Positions 1 through 11,500 of a stretch of 64,000 nucleotides of DNA are shown here, one piece after another (the first letter of the stretch is position 1; each line of letters starts with the position of its first letter). The translations under genes were made by a program, and so were the position numbers. The stretch is from assembly GCF_029227915.1 (NCBI RefSeq), contig NC_079888.1, positions 4,911,001-4,975,000 on the forward strand, given 5' to 3'. The DNA is from Hydractinia symbiolongicarpus (lineage: Eukaryota > Cnidaria > Hydrozoa > Anthoathecata > Hydractiniidae). Below the pieces are notes generated by a model, which saw only the letters and a list, made by a program, of their open reading frames with translations, ran no database searches and was not told where the DNA came from.

Positions 1-588
1 GCAAAGTGCGGGCGGTTTCAGAGGACAACTGCCAATTTTATTCAAAAAGTGGCCTGAACTCGCCCTTATATATGCAAGCTTTGTGTTTTATTGACACCCT
101 CTTGAAATCCCCCCTCCACTCCTCCTATTTACCTATTTACCTCCTGGTCAAATTATTATCATTTTTCGTTTTTATCTGTTATGTGTTTGACAAAATTTTC
201 ATCTTTTAAATAACAGTTGCCAAAAATACACGGGATTTTTTGTAGAAACATGATTTTACTGCGTTAAATTAAGCTTCCTGCGCCCCTTTACCTCATCCCC
301 AAGGCTCTTAAGCTTGGACTTATGCGGGATACTCAACAAGTTAGCAAAGACTATGTTTTATTTTTAAGTTACCTTCAACCGTTTTTTTTACTTATATAAT
401 TTTCCACCCTAAATACAGAGTCTGGTATCTGTTCACACATTCTGTGAAACCATCCTCCACAGTTACTACATTCAGCCATTTGCTTGTCTAAAATATAGCT
501 CTCTGTTGCTCTCCATGGCATTCAGCAACTGCAGTAGAGGTTGATGGATATTTCCTTGGGCGCACATCCTCGAGTTATTATGTGGCTA
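1..588. other. No gene seen; 3' flank of Mutator-like element
   Basis: AT-rich sequence downstream of the minus-strand Ulp1-like reading frame. It contains one CCTCATCCCCAAGGCTCTT motif near 291-309 resembling the ends of the MITE family found around 33-38 kb. The only open frame (6-209) has no recognisable protein features. Confidence 0.5.
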
Positions 589-1440
589 TCACATTGCGAA
601 AACTTGGTGATTTGATATGCAGCTAAACATTGCAGCATATGGTTTCTCATTTTTATTGTTCAAAAGTGATATCTGTAGAAAGTTTTTTGGTTGCAACAGT
701 GTGTATGCAAACGCTACTGCGAAAACCACACAGTCAACCCTGTTCTTTTGTTGCTGAACGGGAATTACTTTAACTTTGAGTTGATCCTCACAACAATTAT
801 AATTGCGCATATTTGGGTTTTTGTGTGATCAGCAACCTTTCCACGACACATGCTGTCCATCATATGAACCTCACCTGGTTTGCATCCATATGTTGAAATA
901 GCAATCCAGTGAAGGTTTACAAAAGGTGCAACATCATTTTCAAGATTCTTTTCAGTATTGGCGTTATCATCTTCATCATCACTCACTACAATTACTGGTA
1001 CATGAAACGAAGGTTCGTCATAGCTGTTGTTGTCATGTATCACCTGCTCAACTTCAATCTTTTCGTTTTTCTCAACATTTTCAACCACAATTTTGAGTTG
1101 AGATGCTTTTATTGATTCTTCTTTTTTCATACCAACTCGCTTCAACAATAGGTTTTTGGTTTTTTAATTTCGGAAGTGACATATATTTATATGAAGTTTT
1201 CTTATCTGGTTTCACATCTAACTTTTGCTGTATTTTTGGCAGCAAGGGAATACCACTTTCTTTTGGAACATTGTCCTTCATTTTCCTTACAATTTCTGTA
1301 AGTTCTGCATGAATTAATGCAATAAGCGTGCCGTTGTTTTTTGGTAAAAAACCAAGACTACGGATCTCGTTTAATAAATCCCTTATGGTCTCTCCGTTAA
1401 TATTTCTTCTCTTTAAGACCATTCTACTTGGCAATTCCAA
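589..1440 (-). pseudogene. Ulp1/SENP-like (C48) cysteine peptidase part of the MULE, frameshifted
   Basis: The C48 catalytic signature is visible in order: His in NLHWIAIS (about 908-931), Asp in HMMDSMC (about 845-865), Gln in PVQQQKNR (about 745-770) and Cys in RVDCVVFA (about 720-745). Ulp1-like peptidases cleave SUMO or related modifiers; several transposon groups, including some MULEs, carry such a domain. The upstream part (1081-1440) is a charged linker with many Lys and Glu. The frame shifts between the Asp block and the Gln/Cys block near 805-815, and there is another shift near 1150. The first of these breaks is shared with the copy at 44644-45515, so it is older than the duplication. 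Confidence 0.7.
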
Positions 1441-2887
1441 TAATTTTGTGGCCTTGACAACATCAGCGGTGAAGAAATTTTAACGTTTAACCAAATCATT
1501 TTCATTCTTTGTTGATTCTTTCTTGTTAGAAATTCCGAATCAAGATTTAGGAACAGAGAATTTCTATACAAGCTGGACATAAGACTCCCATCCCCAACAC
1601 GGAAATTTCTTAAAAACAGCAAAAAAATGTTTACAAGGATACACAGATGATTTCCAATCGGGGCATGAACAACTTGGCATATGTTTGTCATCACCAAAAT
1701 ATAAGTCTAAGTCCTTCTTGTTCAGACCAGAATGAAGACTTCTTCAAATTTTCTATCGCATTTTCGCATGAGCTGAGCGTCTCAGAGCACGCAATCAGTC
1801 TTTGTAAAGTTAATATTTTTAGTCTGTCAGCGGAGCAGCCATTCACCTTCTTTTTCAACCAACGATCCCAAGCCTGCTCACAATGAAAATCACATATAAA
1901 TACAGTATTCTTTTTTGAAGGCACTCTTGATTGATAAGTGAATGACACAACTTTCTTCTAGTATGAGTTATATGGTTACGTATTGTTGCATTCTGTGGGT
2001 AAAATAAACATTTCTTTCTTGACATGTATTTTCAGCAATCTTTTCATCTCTTTCGTGTCCGTGACAGCTTCCTTTACATACATATCGATTTTGGAAACAA
2101 TTTCTGAATCTATTCTTTGGGTTATACCGGAATGCTAAATAGAAAAATAGAAAAACAATTAAAATTACTTTTAAACAGAAGTATAAATCATATTGTCCGA
2201 ATCAATTTAACTTTGTTATTGTATGACCTTCATTACTGCTAATATCAGCAATACTAATGAGAAATTTGCAAGTTTGTTTAATCTGTTTTCCTGAAGATAT
2301 ATCTGTTTGAAGGTCTGCTGATTTCTTTTTCCGGTTACGCACATTTGTCATTTACAACCTAAATAGTATATTTAATTAAAAATACATCAAAGTTGTATTA
2401 CTGTATTCAGAAATTTCACATCTAAAAAAAAGAAATCAAAATGTAAAACTACCGGATACTCTGGAAATTCTATCATTTCTTTGATGATAACTTGTGCCGG
2501 ACAATGAAATTTTTTACAATTTTGAACCCGAGTGTGTTTCCTTCTACACCCATAATTGTTTTGCTGTAACAAGAAGGAATATATTATTCTGTGTTTTTTA
2601 AAATCCAATTATATTGTGAAAATCGTGAACCTTACCAGTTCCTTTTCTCTTTTTTCTTTAACTGATAGTTTCAAATTTAGGTTCCTATCTTTTCTGTGAT
2701 GGCAATACAAAATTTTTGTTCCAACAAACATAAATGGCAAACTGGGAAACTTTACTCCATCACTTGACCAGTAAACTTTCTGTTTTTTCTTTCTTAAATC
2801 TGGAATTAATTTTATAATACTGTGACCCTGCCTGGTAAACTTAACTAATGTGGTGGAACAAACTATTCCCAGATGTGGAAAGATCAA
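589..2887 (-). mobile_element. Decayed Mutator-like (MULE) DNA transposon with SWIM and Ulp1-type peptidase
   Basis: Read on the minus strand, the order is: a KILYCHHRKDR / FHCPAQVIIKEM block (2387-2887) resembling the N-terminal zinc-binding region of MULE-derived CaRF-like proteins; a fragment with NHITHTRRK-type sequence around 1930-2100; CEQAWDRWL (about 1850-1890), the usual end of a MULE transposase core; a SWIM zinc finger CxCx(n)CxH at 1628-1671 (CSCPDWKSSVYPCKH); a linker; then an Ulp1/SENP-like C48 peptidase (589-1150). The central catalytic part seen in the duplicate at about 46000-47000 is missing here, so this copy cannot make a transposase. Several frameshifts and stops are present. 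Terminal inverted repeats were not located. Confidence 0.75.
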
Positions 2888-5587
2888 TCAGGCACCTTAA
2901 GAACATGCAACCACATTTAACAACCTTGCAAGCAAAGGACAGCGAGCCAATAAGGGACAATAATTCTTTCCTTGTACATTTCTTCTCTCGCCACAGTTGT
3001 AAGATATTAATTAATTCCCGAAACTTATTGTTAGGTAAACATATGATAAACTTTCTAATAAATTTTTAATAAACTTTCTAATAAAATTTCTATGCCTAAG
3101 TATGTAAAGACCTGTGATGTTCCAACAACTTATCTGAGAAAAAAGGAACACCAAGTGCTTGAGAAGACATCTTTAATTACCTGTAGTGTTTGTTAGACAT
3201 GCCTCTCTTGTTCTCTCTCCTGTTATGATATTGTCTGAGTAGACGCATATTTATTGGCAAACTAAGTTCCCAAAGTCTGGTATGTAATCAACTTATGGCA
3301 TAGATGTGAAAAAAAAGACAACACACACTTGAGGTAATTGTTCCATGCTAAGCATCAGGACTTAAAACCTTTTCATGCATGATTTACCTGTGGTCTTTCT
3401 TATAAAGGAGACACTGGGACAATCGTCCACTGTTTTTACATTCAGGTCATTCTCACCAGTAACATCCATCGGAATAGACGAGGTCAGAGGTGCATTAGGT
3501 GTGGGAGGGTGAAGCAGGTCGAAGTTAACATACTCTCACACTTCTTAATTTTTTCAAGACCGGGTGGGCACAGGAGGGGTAGGCAGAATAGAGGAGAAAT
3601 TATTTCGCACTCATCCACAGTGGCCTTGCACTTGGCGACATTCATAGTTTCTACTTCAGCTTCAGGAGGAATCACAATGAGGTTGCCATTATGATTTAAT
3701 TTTTATTCTAGCAAACTAACCACCGAGACAAAAGAGGGAAATGGCGGCTGAGGTGGGCCAGATATTCCATGGAAATAATGGGGTTTATCCTTCGTAGATG
3801 GCTGCTGAACAGAAAAATCGAGCTTACCATCAGCAATGCCATTTCCAAAATGCGTGACCAAAACTTATTTGTTAATCTAGTCTTAACACCAATGTTGAAG
3901 GGGTTAGCAATAAGGGTGAGTGTTTCTTTCCCAAGCTTCACCCACTGTTCCACTGTGTGCATTTTTAGGTCTACAATAAGTAATTTGTGAATAACAGACT
4001 ATAACAGCACAAACACAACTGTTATAGATAGTGGTTAATTGACTGAGTGTCATAACAAAAAACATCTATTTCAATTGTTACAACCACAAAGCTTAAACAA
4101 AATACAGAAGTTCACTAAAAAACACAATAAACTAGATAAATAAATATAAGAAAAAAGTACTGCACACACAATTATATAACAAATAAATAAGGCAATAACA
4201 TCCCTCTCCTCAATATGATTCTACATAATTGATTAAATAAACAAATTTAAATTTATGCTTTTTAGTAAATAAAATGTATCATTCGTTAAGCTTGTATGCT
4301 CGAATGGACACATGATCAAAACATATTTTGAAATATCGTCACAATGTTGAACAAAACAATTGTCACAATATCAAAAATATATCCATTTATGCAATCTTGG
4401 AATGTTCAATCGAAATATTAAAATCGCTATAAAACGGCTCCTCCATGGGGAATTGAAACTAAGGTTCAGCTGCAACCTTACCATGTTTTTTGTGTAGGGT
4501 ATCACCTTTTGTTTGTTTTGGTCTCATCTTGTTTATTTAAAATTTACAAAACCACATTGATAATGGTCAGCAATAGATAACACAGTTCAAACTGTAACTC
4601 AAACTAAACCTGTAACTGTAAGCTCAAGGTACGTGTTGGGGTCTTATGTGCAGCCATTATTAATCAAGACTTGAGTAGGGTCCAGTTCCTTAGCAGGCAA
4701 GCGAGAATAATCTCTCTGGCAACCTTTAATTTCAGGTCTATAGATAGAAAAAAGAACTGTACTTCTGTTGCCACAATTAACTTGAGCAGAACTTGCAGTT
4801 TAGCACCAAAAAAATCATTTGTACAGAGATCGATGTCAACTTCATTATGAAAAATATTAATTGTTTTGGTTATGAAAGTCGTTAATTCTAGCGGATGAAA
4901 GTCATTAATTTGAGTGGTGCGATAAACATGAAATACAGCAACAAAGTGAAAAGTTTGGTAACTATTAAGACACAGAGTGGCTTGACGTGGATAAAAACCC
5001 TGCTGAACAAACATTATTTTCATAAGCCAAAAATATAAAACACAATATGTTAATATAAATATAAGACAAAGCAAATTACCAGCTAAAACATTGCAAATCA
5101 GATGTGATCAACAAATCGGCTTAACATTGTTTTATTTAAAATTCTAGCATTATAGTGTATGTGCCAAGAAAATGTGGTTTCAGAATGTTTAATGCTCTCA
5201 TTTGAGCTATATAAATCTCTTAAAGTTTCTCCTAACTAGACAACAGTCTTATGCAGGGGTCCAACCCATAACCTTTTAGACGTGAGTGGAGGGCTGCTCT
5301 ACCGACTAAGCTATGTTTCCCAAATTGAAAAATTTTGGAAATTACGGAATAATCTGAATCTTTGCAAAAAATTGCAATTGTAAAATTTTTAACTTCGGAC
5401 CATGCTTCAGGTATCAGATTCCTGTCATATATATATTCCAGATTTTAACTGTCAAACATAGTTCAAGCATCCACTATTTTTTATATTTTATCAGAAAATA
5501 TGCTAGTAGGACAGACATCCGATGGTCGTTATTATAGAAACCTTACACTTTGAAATATAACAAATATTTTGTTTTTTTTTAGAAAGA
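2888..5587. other. No supported gene; conserved flank shared with 47973-50643
   Basis: Both copies hold an unassigned minus-strand stretch (about 3400-3960) that reads MHTVEQWVKLGKETLTL in one frame, then shifts frame repeatedly before a possible splice donor near 3388. It may be the N-terminal part of the Mutator-like element or another decayed gene. A 136-codon minus-strand frame at 4664-5074 has no recognisable domain. A tRNA-like relic lies at 5253-5320. The stretch ends in a polypyrimidine tract and AG (5581-5582) that looks like a splice acceptor for gene A. Confidence 0.4.
5253..5320 (-). tRNA. tRNA-like relic (pseudogene or SINE head), probably not functional
   Basis: On the minus strand a box A-like TAGCTTAGTCGGTAGAGC and a box B-like GGTTATGGGTTGGACCC are correctly spaced for a tRNA, but the anticodon arm does not pair well and box B lacks the GTTCGA core. 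I read it as a degraded tRNA or tRNA-derived SINE head. The same 68 bases recur at 50308-50375. Confidence 0.35.
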
Positions 5588-8500
5588 ATGATTCCCCTAA
5601 AGGTTGTTATCATTGGTGCTAGTGGAGTTGGTAAAAGTTGTATTATGACAAAGTTTTGCAATGGCACTCTTGCTAAGGGTTTAACAGTAAGTTGTGACTC
5701 CAGAACAAAAACTATGGATCACAAAGGTTTTAAATACAGGTTGCAAATTTGGGATATTGCAGGACGGTGTTGGGCTTTGAATACATCATATTTTCATGGG
5801 GCAGACATGATTATAATAGTTTACGATGTTGGTGAACAAAGTTCTTTTGATTTAATTGATACATTTATTTCTCAAATTAAAAAGTACGGTAAAGGAGATG
5901 TACCATATGCAATTGTAGCAAATAAAGCTGATTTAGAATGCTGGAAAGTTGAAGAAAATCCGAAAGATGCAACAAAAGGTCTATTTTTGTAAGAATTTTT
6001 TTTTCATTTTCCTTGTTACAGGAAAAAATAATTACACTTCGAATTCTGCCTTGACTTTCGGTGTCCCAAACAGATTTTCTGTCCTCAATTCACATGCTGA
6101 ATATATACTGAAAGTTAATGTTTACGACTTTTTTTGTTATTTTTTGATTAAGTACCATGCTAATAGTTTTATTTGTTCAAAGCCTACTCAGGGTTCGAAT
6201 TAGAAAATTAAAGTCGGTTCGCAAAAATTTTGACACTCTGTAACAACCACCATCTAGATGTGGCCTGGGAACACCGTAGGTCAATTTTTCACTAGTGGCT
6301 AATTTGTATTTTTTTGTGACCTGCGAGCTCTACTTTTTGTTGCGTTATTATTTTTTTTGTTGGAGAAGTGAAGACGTTTAAACTTGTGAACCCCAAACAC
6401 GAGAACTAAGCGTATGAACTAGCGACTCTCTCACTTTTAACTTTCTTGTATCTGATAGTTGAAATAATGTTGCTTAAATGAAATAAGTTTATTTTTATAG
6501 CATGCTGTAAGAAAATATTCAAAATGTAATTATTGTTTCAGAGGTTCTTAAGTAAAATGCTGGCACTTAAGCTCAACTTGCAAAAGTAATTGCTTTCATT
6601 CAAAAACACAATAGAATAGCGAATTCCTTTCAAATCACGCAAAAATAATTGCTCGTGTTAAGAACAAAAGCATAGCAAGAAACATTGTTTAAAAACAATA
6701 CTCTGCACTGGAAAAAATAAAATGCGAAGGCTATTGAATTTTTAATTCATTCATGAATTTTTAACAACGAAACTAATTAAAGTAACACGATTTTAATCTG
6801 GATATATTTTTAAAAAGACAAAGTTTTTTAAAAAACAAATCCAATGGTCTAAATATTTAAAAAAACTAATGCTGCTACTTTTTAAAACTTTTAGTAACAT
6901 TTCTTTATCATCGAAACATATTTTCTATCATGCAAAACTTTTAAAAGTTCTTCTTATAAAAAGCGATGTTTACCAATGCAAACGGAAAAACCCTACGTTC
7001 ACGGCTTTCCCTTCCAATAAGATTTCGAAAACAAATTAAATTTCAATGCCGAAGAAAGAAAAAATCTAAAAATCTAACTTTCAATGTTCTTGATAGATCA
7101 AAACACTCATTGTGAGAACATTTTTGCGATGCGATCTAAGAAAGCATTTCTATCACCGTTCTTCATTCTTAAATTATTGAAACGTGATTTAAGAAAGCGT
7201 TTTTATCGCTGTTCTTCGTTCTTGAATTTTTAAAACAGGTTTTTTTTTAAGCGGAGGTAAATTTTTTAGAGTTAGAAAGTGGTTATGAAAAGTGTAATTT
7301 CAAAATGAAAAATTTCAATTTTCCACTGCTTTTATTATTATTTTTTTGACAAGGTGCTGGGACAGAAATGCTTGTCTCTCACTGTTACAGCTGGACTTGA
7401 CAAATGTATTATTTCAATTCAAAAACTGCCTTTTTGACTTTTCTTGTTCTTTCTTAGTCTCAAAACATCATGCAAAACGAATTTAAACATCAACGAATTA
7501 TTTCAAAGAGTTGTTGAATGTTGTCATGATGCAAAGCAAGAACAGATAAAACAGAATGGTTATGATTCTGGCATTCTATCTATCTCTGAATGTGATACAC
7601 AACGCACTTCTAAGGAAAATGTTGTGACATTTGAGGGCATTATAAGGAATCCATGTTTAACCAACGTTCCATATGACTTATCTATTTCAGTTTGCGAAGC
7701 ATTAATAAACTGCAGAAAGTCTGGCTTTCTATCGATGAAAAACATTTTTATGTATTATCGTTATTTTTTTGTGATGCGAAAAGATATGTTATATTGGTTT
7801 AGCAACAATAAAAATGCAACTTGTATTGGTCAATTGGATTTGAATGGGTGTGTATCTGTCACACATACATGTCAATATATTAACATAAAGTATTATAGTG
7901 AACCAGGCAAAAGTATCAGTAGTATATGTTTATATGCATACAACAAACAAGAATGCGAAGAATGGTTAAATTTGTTACCAAGTCAGGTATGAAACAATTA
8001 TTTTTCTTGTTGTGAAATTTATCTATTTAGTTTTCAGTTTTTTTTGTTGATCTTACTTTTAAAATTTCTCTCAATTTTCTGTCAAAACATACTCTTTTTA
8101 TAGTGGTTGCATAGTACAACAACAACATTTTCTGTTTCTGTGAATTAATAACATATCATTATAGCACGAAAAATATCATGGCTAGGTGAAGTGAGATATA
8201 CATCATATTCATTTCTTAATATTTAAAGTACAATTTTCAATATCGGAAGTGTAAAATATAAGCTTATTAATTGTGGGTAAGGAAAAATTTTATAGAAAAC
8301 AAAACGTTTATTTTCTTTTATAATAAATATATGTGTTAAATAGTTTAAAACAATGATAAAAATTCACTGGCAACAAGTAAAAACATTTAATCCAAACACT
8401 GACCGAAGCAAAACTTATTTGCAACTCTCAGCGTTATCATCGAACTCTCAAAATGGAACAGTCATATAATTTGATTTAGTAAATGCTAGGTGTTAGTTTA

Positions 8501-11500
8501 CCATAATGATAAATGATTCTTGTGTTGCGTTTTAACGAACGTACATGAAGTTTTTTTCCTCCACTTTTTGCAACAATGTCTTTATTATTATCTATTAAAT
8601 CGTGTTACTTTATTATCTAACATTATTTATCTTTAAAAAATCTTTTCATTCAAAAAGTATTTCTCGTGCTAATGATGTACTAGTTTTCGCATATACTGTA
8701 GCATGACCTTGTTTAATGTTTTGTGTATTTTTTCTGATTCTTTAACCTTTGCATATATTTTACTTACTTAAAGGCTCTTAAAATAATTTTCCACAAAGTT
8801 TTAAAACTCATTCTAACATTTTCTAAATCTTGGTTTTATAGTAGCAATCAAGATTGCTAGAATATAGCTATAATTCTTTTCCTTGTGTGTTGGCTGTCTG
8901 GTATATGAACTTCCAGGAGGCTGCCTTAAACATGTGAAAATCTTTTTTTTTTGGTTTCCTTATCAAAAATTATAGTTGAAGATATTCAACTATAATTTTT
9001 GATTTTTTTTATTATTTCAAACAGTATCAAATTAGGCTAATTTGCCAGATTTATTAATTTTTATATAATTAAATTACTTTTTCAAGTAGTTTAAAACAGA
9101 GTATAGTGCAAATATTTAATCTTTCTTGTTATAAAATTAACCTGTCTAATAATTATTAAATTTTTTTTTATTACAGAGTAGAGCTAATGAAAACCTGAAA
9201 AACGAAAAAAACCCAGATATGATTCCTTTGGATATTATTGGCAAACTTCAGTTTCGAAATGAGAAAGAAATAAATGTGACTATTTCAAAGCAATCAGATG
9301 AAGAATGTGTGTTACAATGCATACCAAAACGGTTTTTGGGTTTCTTATTTGATTATTCCGCTTCATTCCAATTTCCACTAAAGAGTTTCAGGGTAAGTAG
9401 TAAGAGATGCAAACACAGATAAAGTTACGTAACAAAAAATGTGCCATGTTTAAATTTGAAAATATACAGAAGATATACAGTCTGTGCAGTTTTTATATTC
9501 TTTTCGTTACGCGTGCAACGTTGTGGCTACTGTACCTATTGAATTGTGACATAGATTAGCTAAGGCCATCTTTAAGTAATTATTTGTTTTCCGTAACCTA
9601 ACTTACAAAAAATAGTTATTTAGCTATTCAATTGAAGTCAGTCATATACAGACATATTTTTTTGGCTACCCTGTTAGCATGTTAGTATATAAGACTTGTC
9701 AATAAACCCAAAATACACTCAATGTTTTTTAGAATTTTTTTGCCTGTTGCTTCTATTACAGATCTTGAACCTCTAATCAAGAAAATATATAGGATGGTGT
9801 GCTCTTGTAAATAATTGAAGGTTTATTAGAATTTAGAGTTTTTTGATGATGTCATCAACCCATCTGTTCCAAAATCGGTGGATTGACCCAGGTTGTGGAA
9901 CTTGTTCCAATTTTGGTCCCAGGTTACCCATGCATGAGATGGTGTTTTTAAAAGACCCCCCTTTATTTGTCATTAATTTATTGTTACTTTTATTTGATTT
10001 ATTTTATTTTCAGTATTATAAAGACATGAAATCAAGTGGAGAATTTTTATTGACTAGTACTGACGTTTACATGAAGCTTTGGTTTACACCAAAAAATGAA
10101 AGGTAATATTCTAAATAAAAGGGTAATGTAAAATTAAGTCTCTGTTGGGCATTGATAGTATTGACATAATCAAGCAACATCATTACTTAAGAACAAGGAT
10201 TTAGTTAGTTAAGCATAATTCTCTTTTACCATAAACTGTATGCTCTAAGTTTATACAATGGAAAACTAAATGACGTTTAAAGGGAAAAAATATACAAAAC
10301 TATGATGAAGACAAAAAATAAAATTTTATTCAATCCAATGTTAAAAGTAAATAAACTTAAGGGAAGAACTGTAAAGTACAATAGTGGTAATTCATAATTT
10401 TGCATTTGTTTTATGTTCTTAAACCTTAAGCACTTTTTTTAAAAATAAGGATTGACATTATATAATTTAAACAATAGTTTTTGTCATCACAGACCACTGC
10501 CATGAAGGAACGTGGGTCACCGTCTTTTGAGAATTTTATGCACATTATATCTGCACTAAATAATTTCGTAGTAGAACTTAATGTGAGTTTAATGATTAAG
10601 ATAATAGATTTAGAAATAAAGCTTTACTCAGCGCAATAATTTTTATTTGAAAGAAACATTGATTACTTCTCTGGGAGTACTGCTCACACGTATGCTGAGA
10701 ATTATTTATTGTTATTGTTGTTTGATTAGTTTTTTTCGACCTTATATGTATAAAAAATTTTATTTTATTTTATTACCTCACCTTCTATATAAATTATGGA
10801 TACAATGCATGACGTTTATATTGAAAATAGTGGAAGTTATGCCTGCAAGCTAGTAAAAATGCGTTGATAAATTTGTCATATCTTTACATTAATTTAACTT
10901 TTTTTGGTTCACCTTTTTTACAACTAACAATAGCTATTTGTTGTTAATATTTCATACTTTTTTATTGTTTATTTTAGTTTTAGCTTTTAATTTCTAGAAA
11001 ATTTTAAGCCCTTAAATAATTCTTTAAAGTGAGTCTTTCAGTTGGTTCGGTTTTCATACAGCTGCATTTTACGCCCAGTCGGAAAAAGCGCCGCAACTTT
11101 TATTACATGTACCAAAACCATTTCCATTCAGCTATTTTTCGCTTACATGCTTTTGCAAAACATGGCTGCTGTACACAGACGATATTTGTTGTTGTAAAAT
11201 TTGAAATTAGTCTTAGCAATATTGTTATGGCATAGAAATAAACGACGTTGTATAGTACAAAAGAAAACATGTGGGTGAGACGATTGTTTTTAGAAAAAAG
11301 AACTAAAGACCTTTACAACGTTTTGGTAAAAGATTTAATGCTATCAGATCATGAGTACTTTTTTAAGTCATTCAGAATGAGTCCAACAAGGTTTGAAGAA
11401 CTTCTTTCGTTTGTGGCTCAGCACATCCGGAAGTCACTAGTCCAAGTGAGAGGTTATGTATAACACTACGGTATTTGGTCAAAGGGGATGCACAAGCAAC

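Noticed and set aside
4664-5074. 136-codon minus-strand open frame (also 49749-50129)
   Set aside because: No recognisable domain, Phe/Leu/Ile-rich as expected from AT-rich DNA; its presence in both copies only reflects the recent duplication.
5588-5988. Roc domain of a Roco protein (LRRK or MASL type)
   Set aside because: The sequence follows Rab, with WDTAG, NKAD and a terminal TSCK, and no COR domain follows; a PH domain does.
9843-10106. Open frame 9843-10106 as a separate gene
   Set aside because: It is intron 3 sequence reading into coding exon 4 (10014-10102); the acceptor at 10011-10013 and the copy C match support the exon only.
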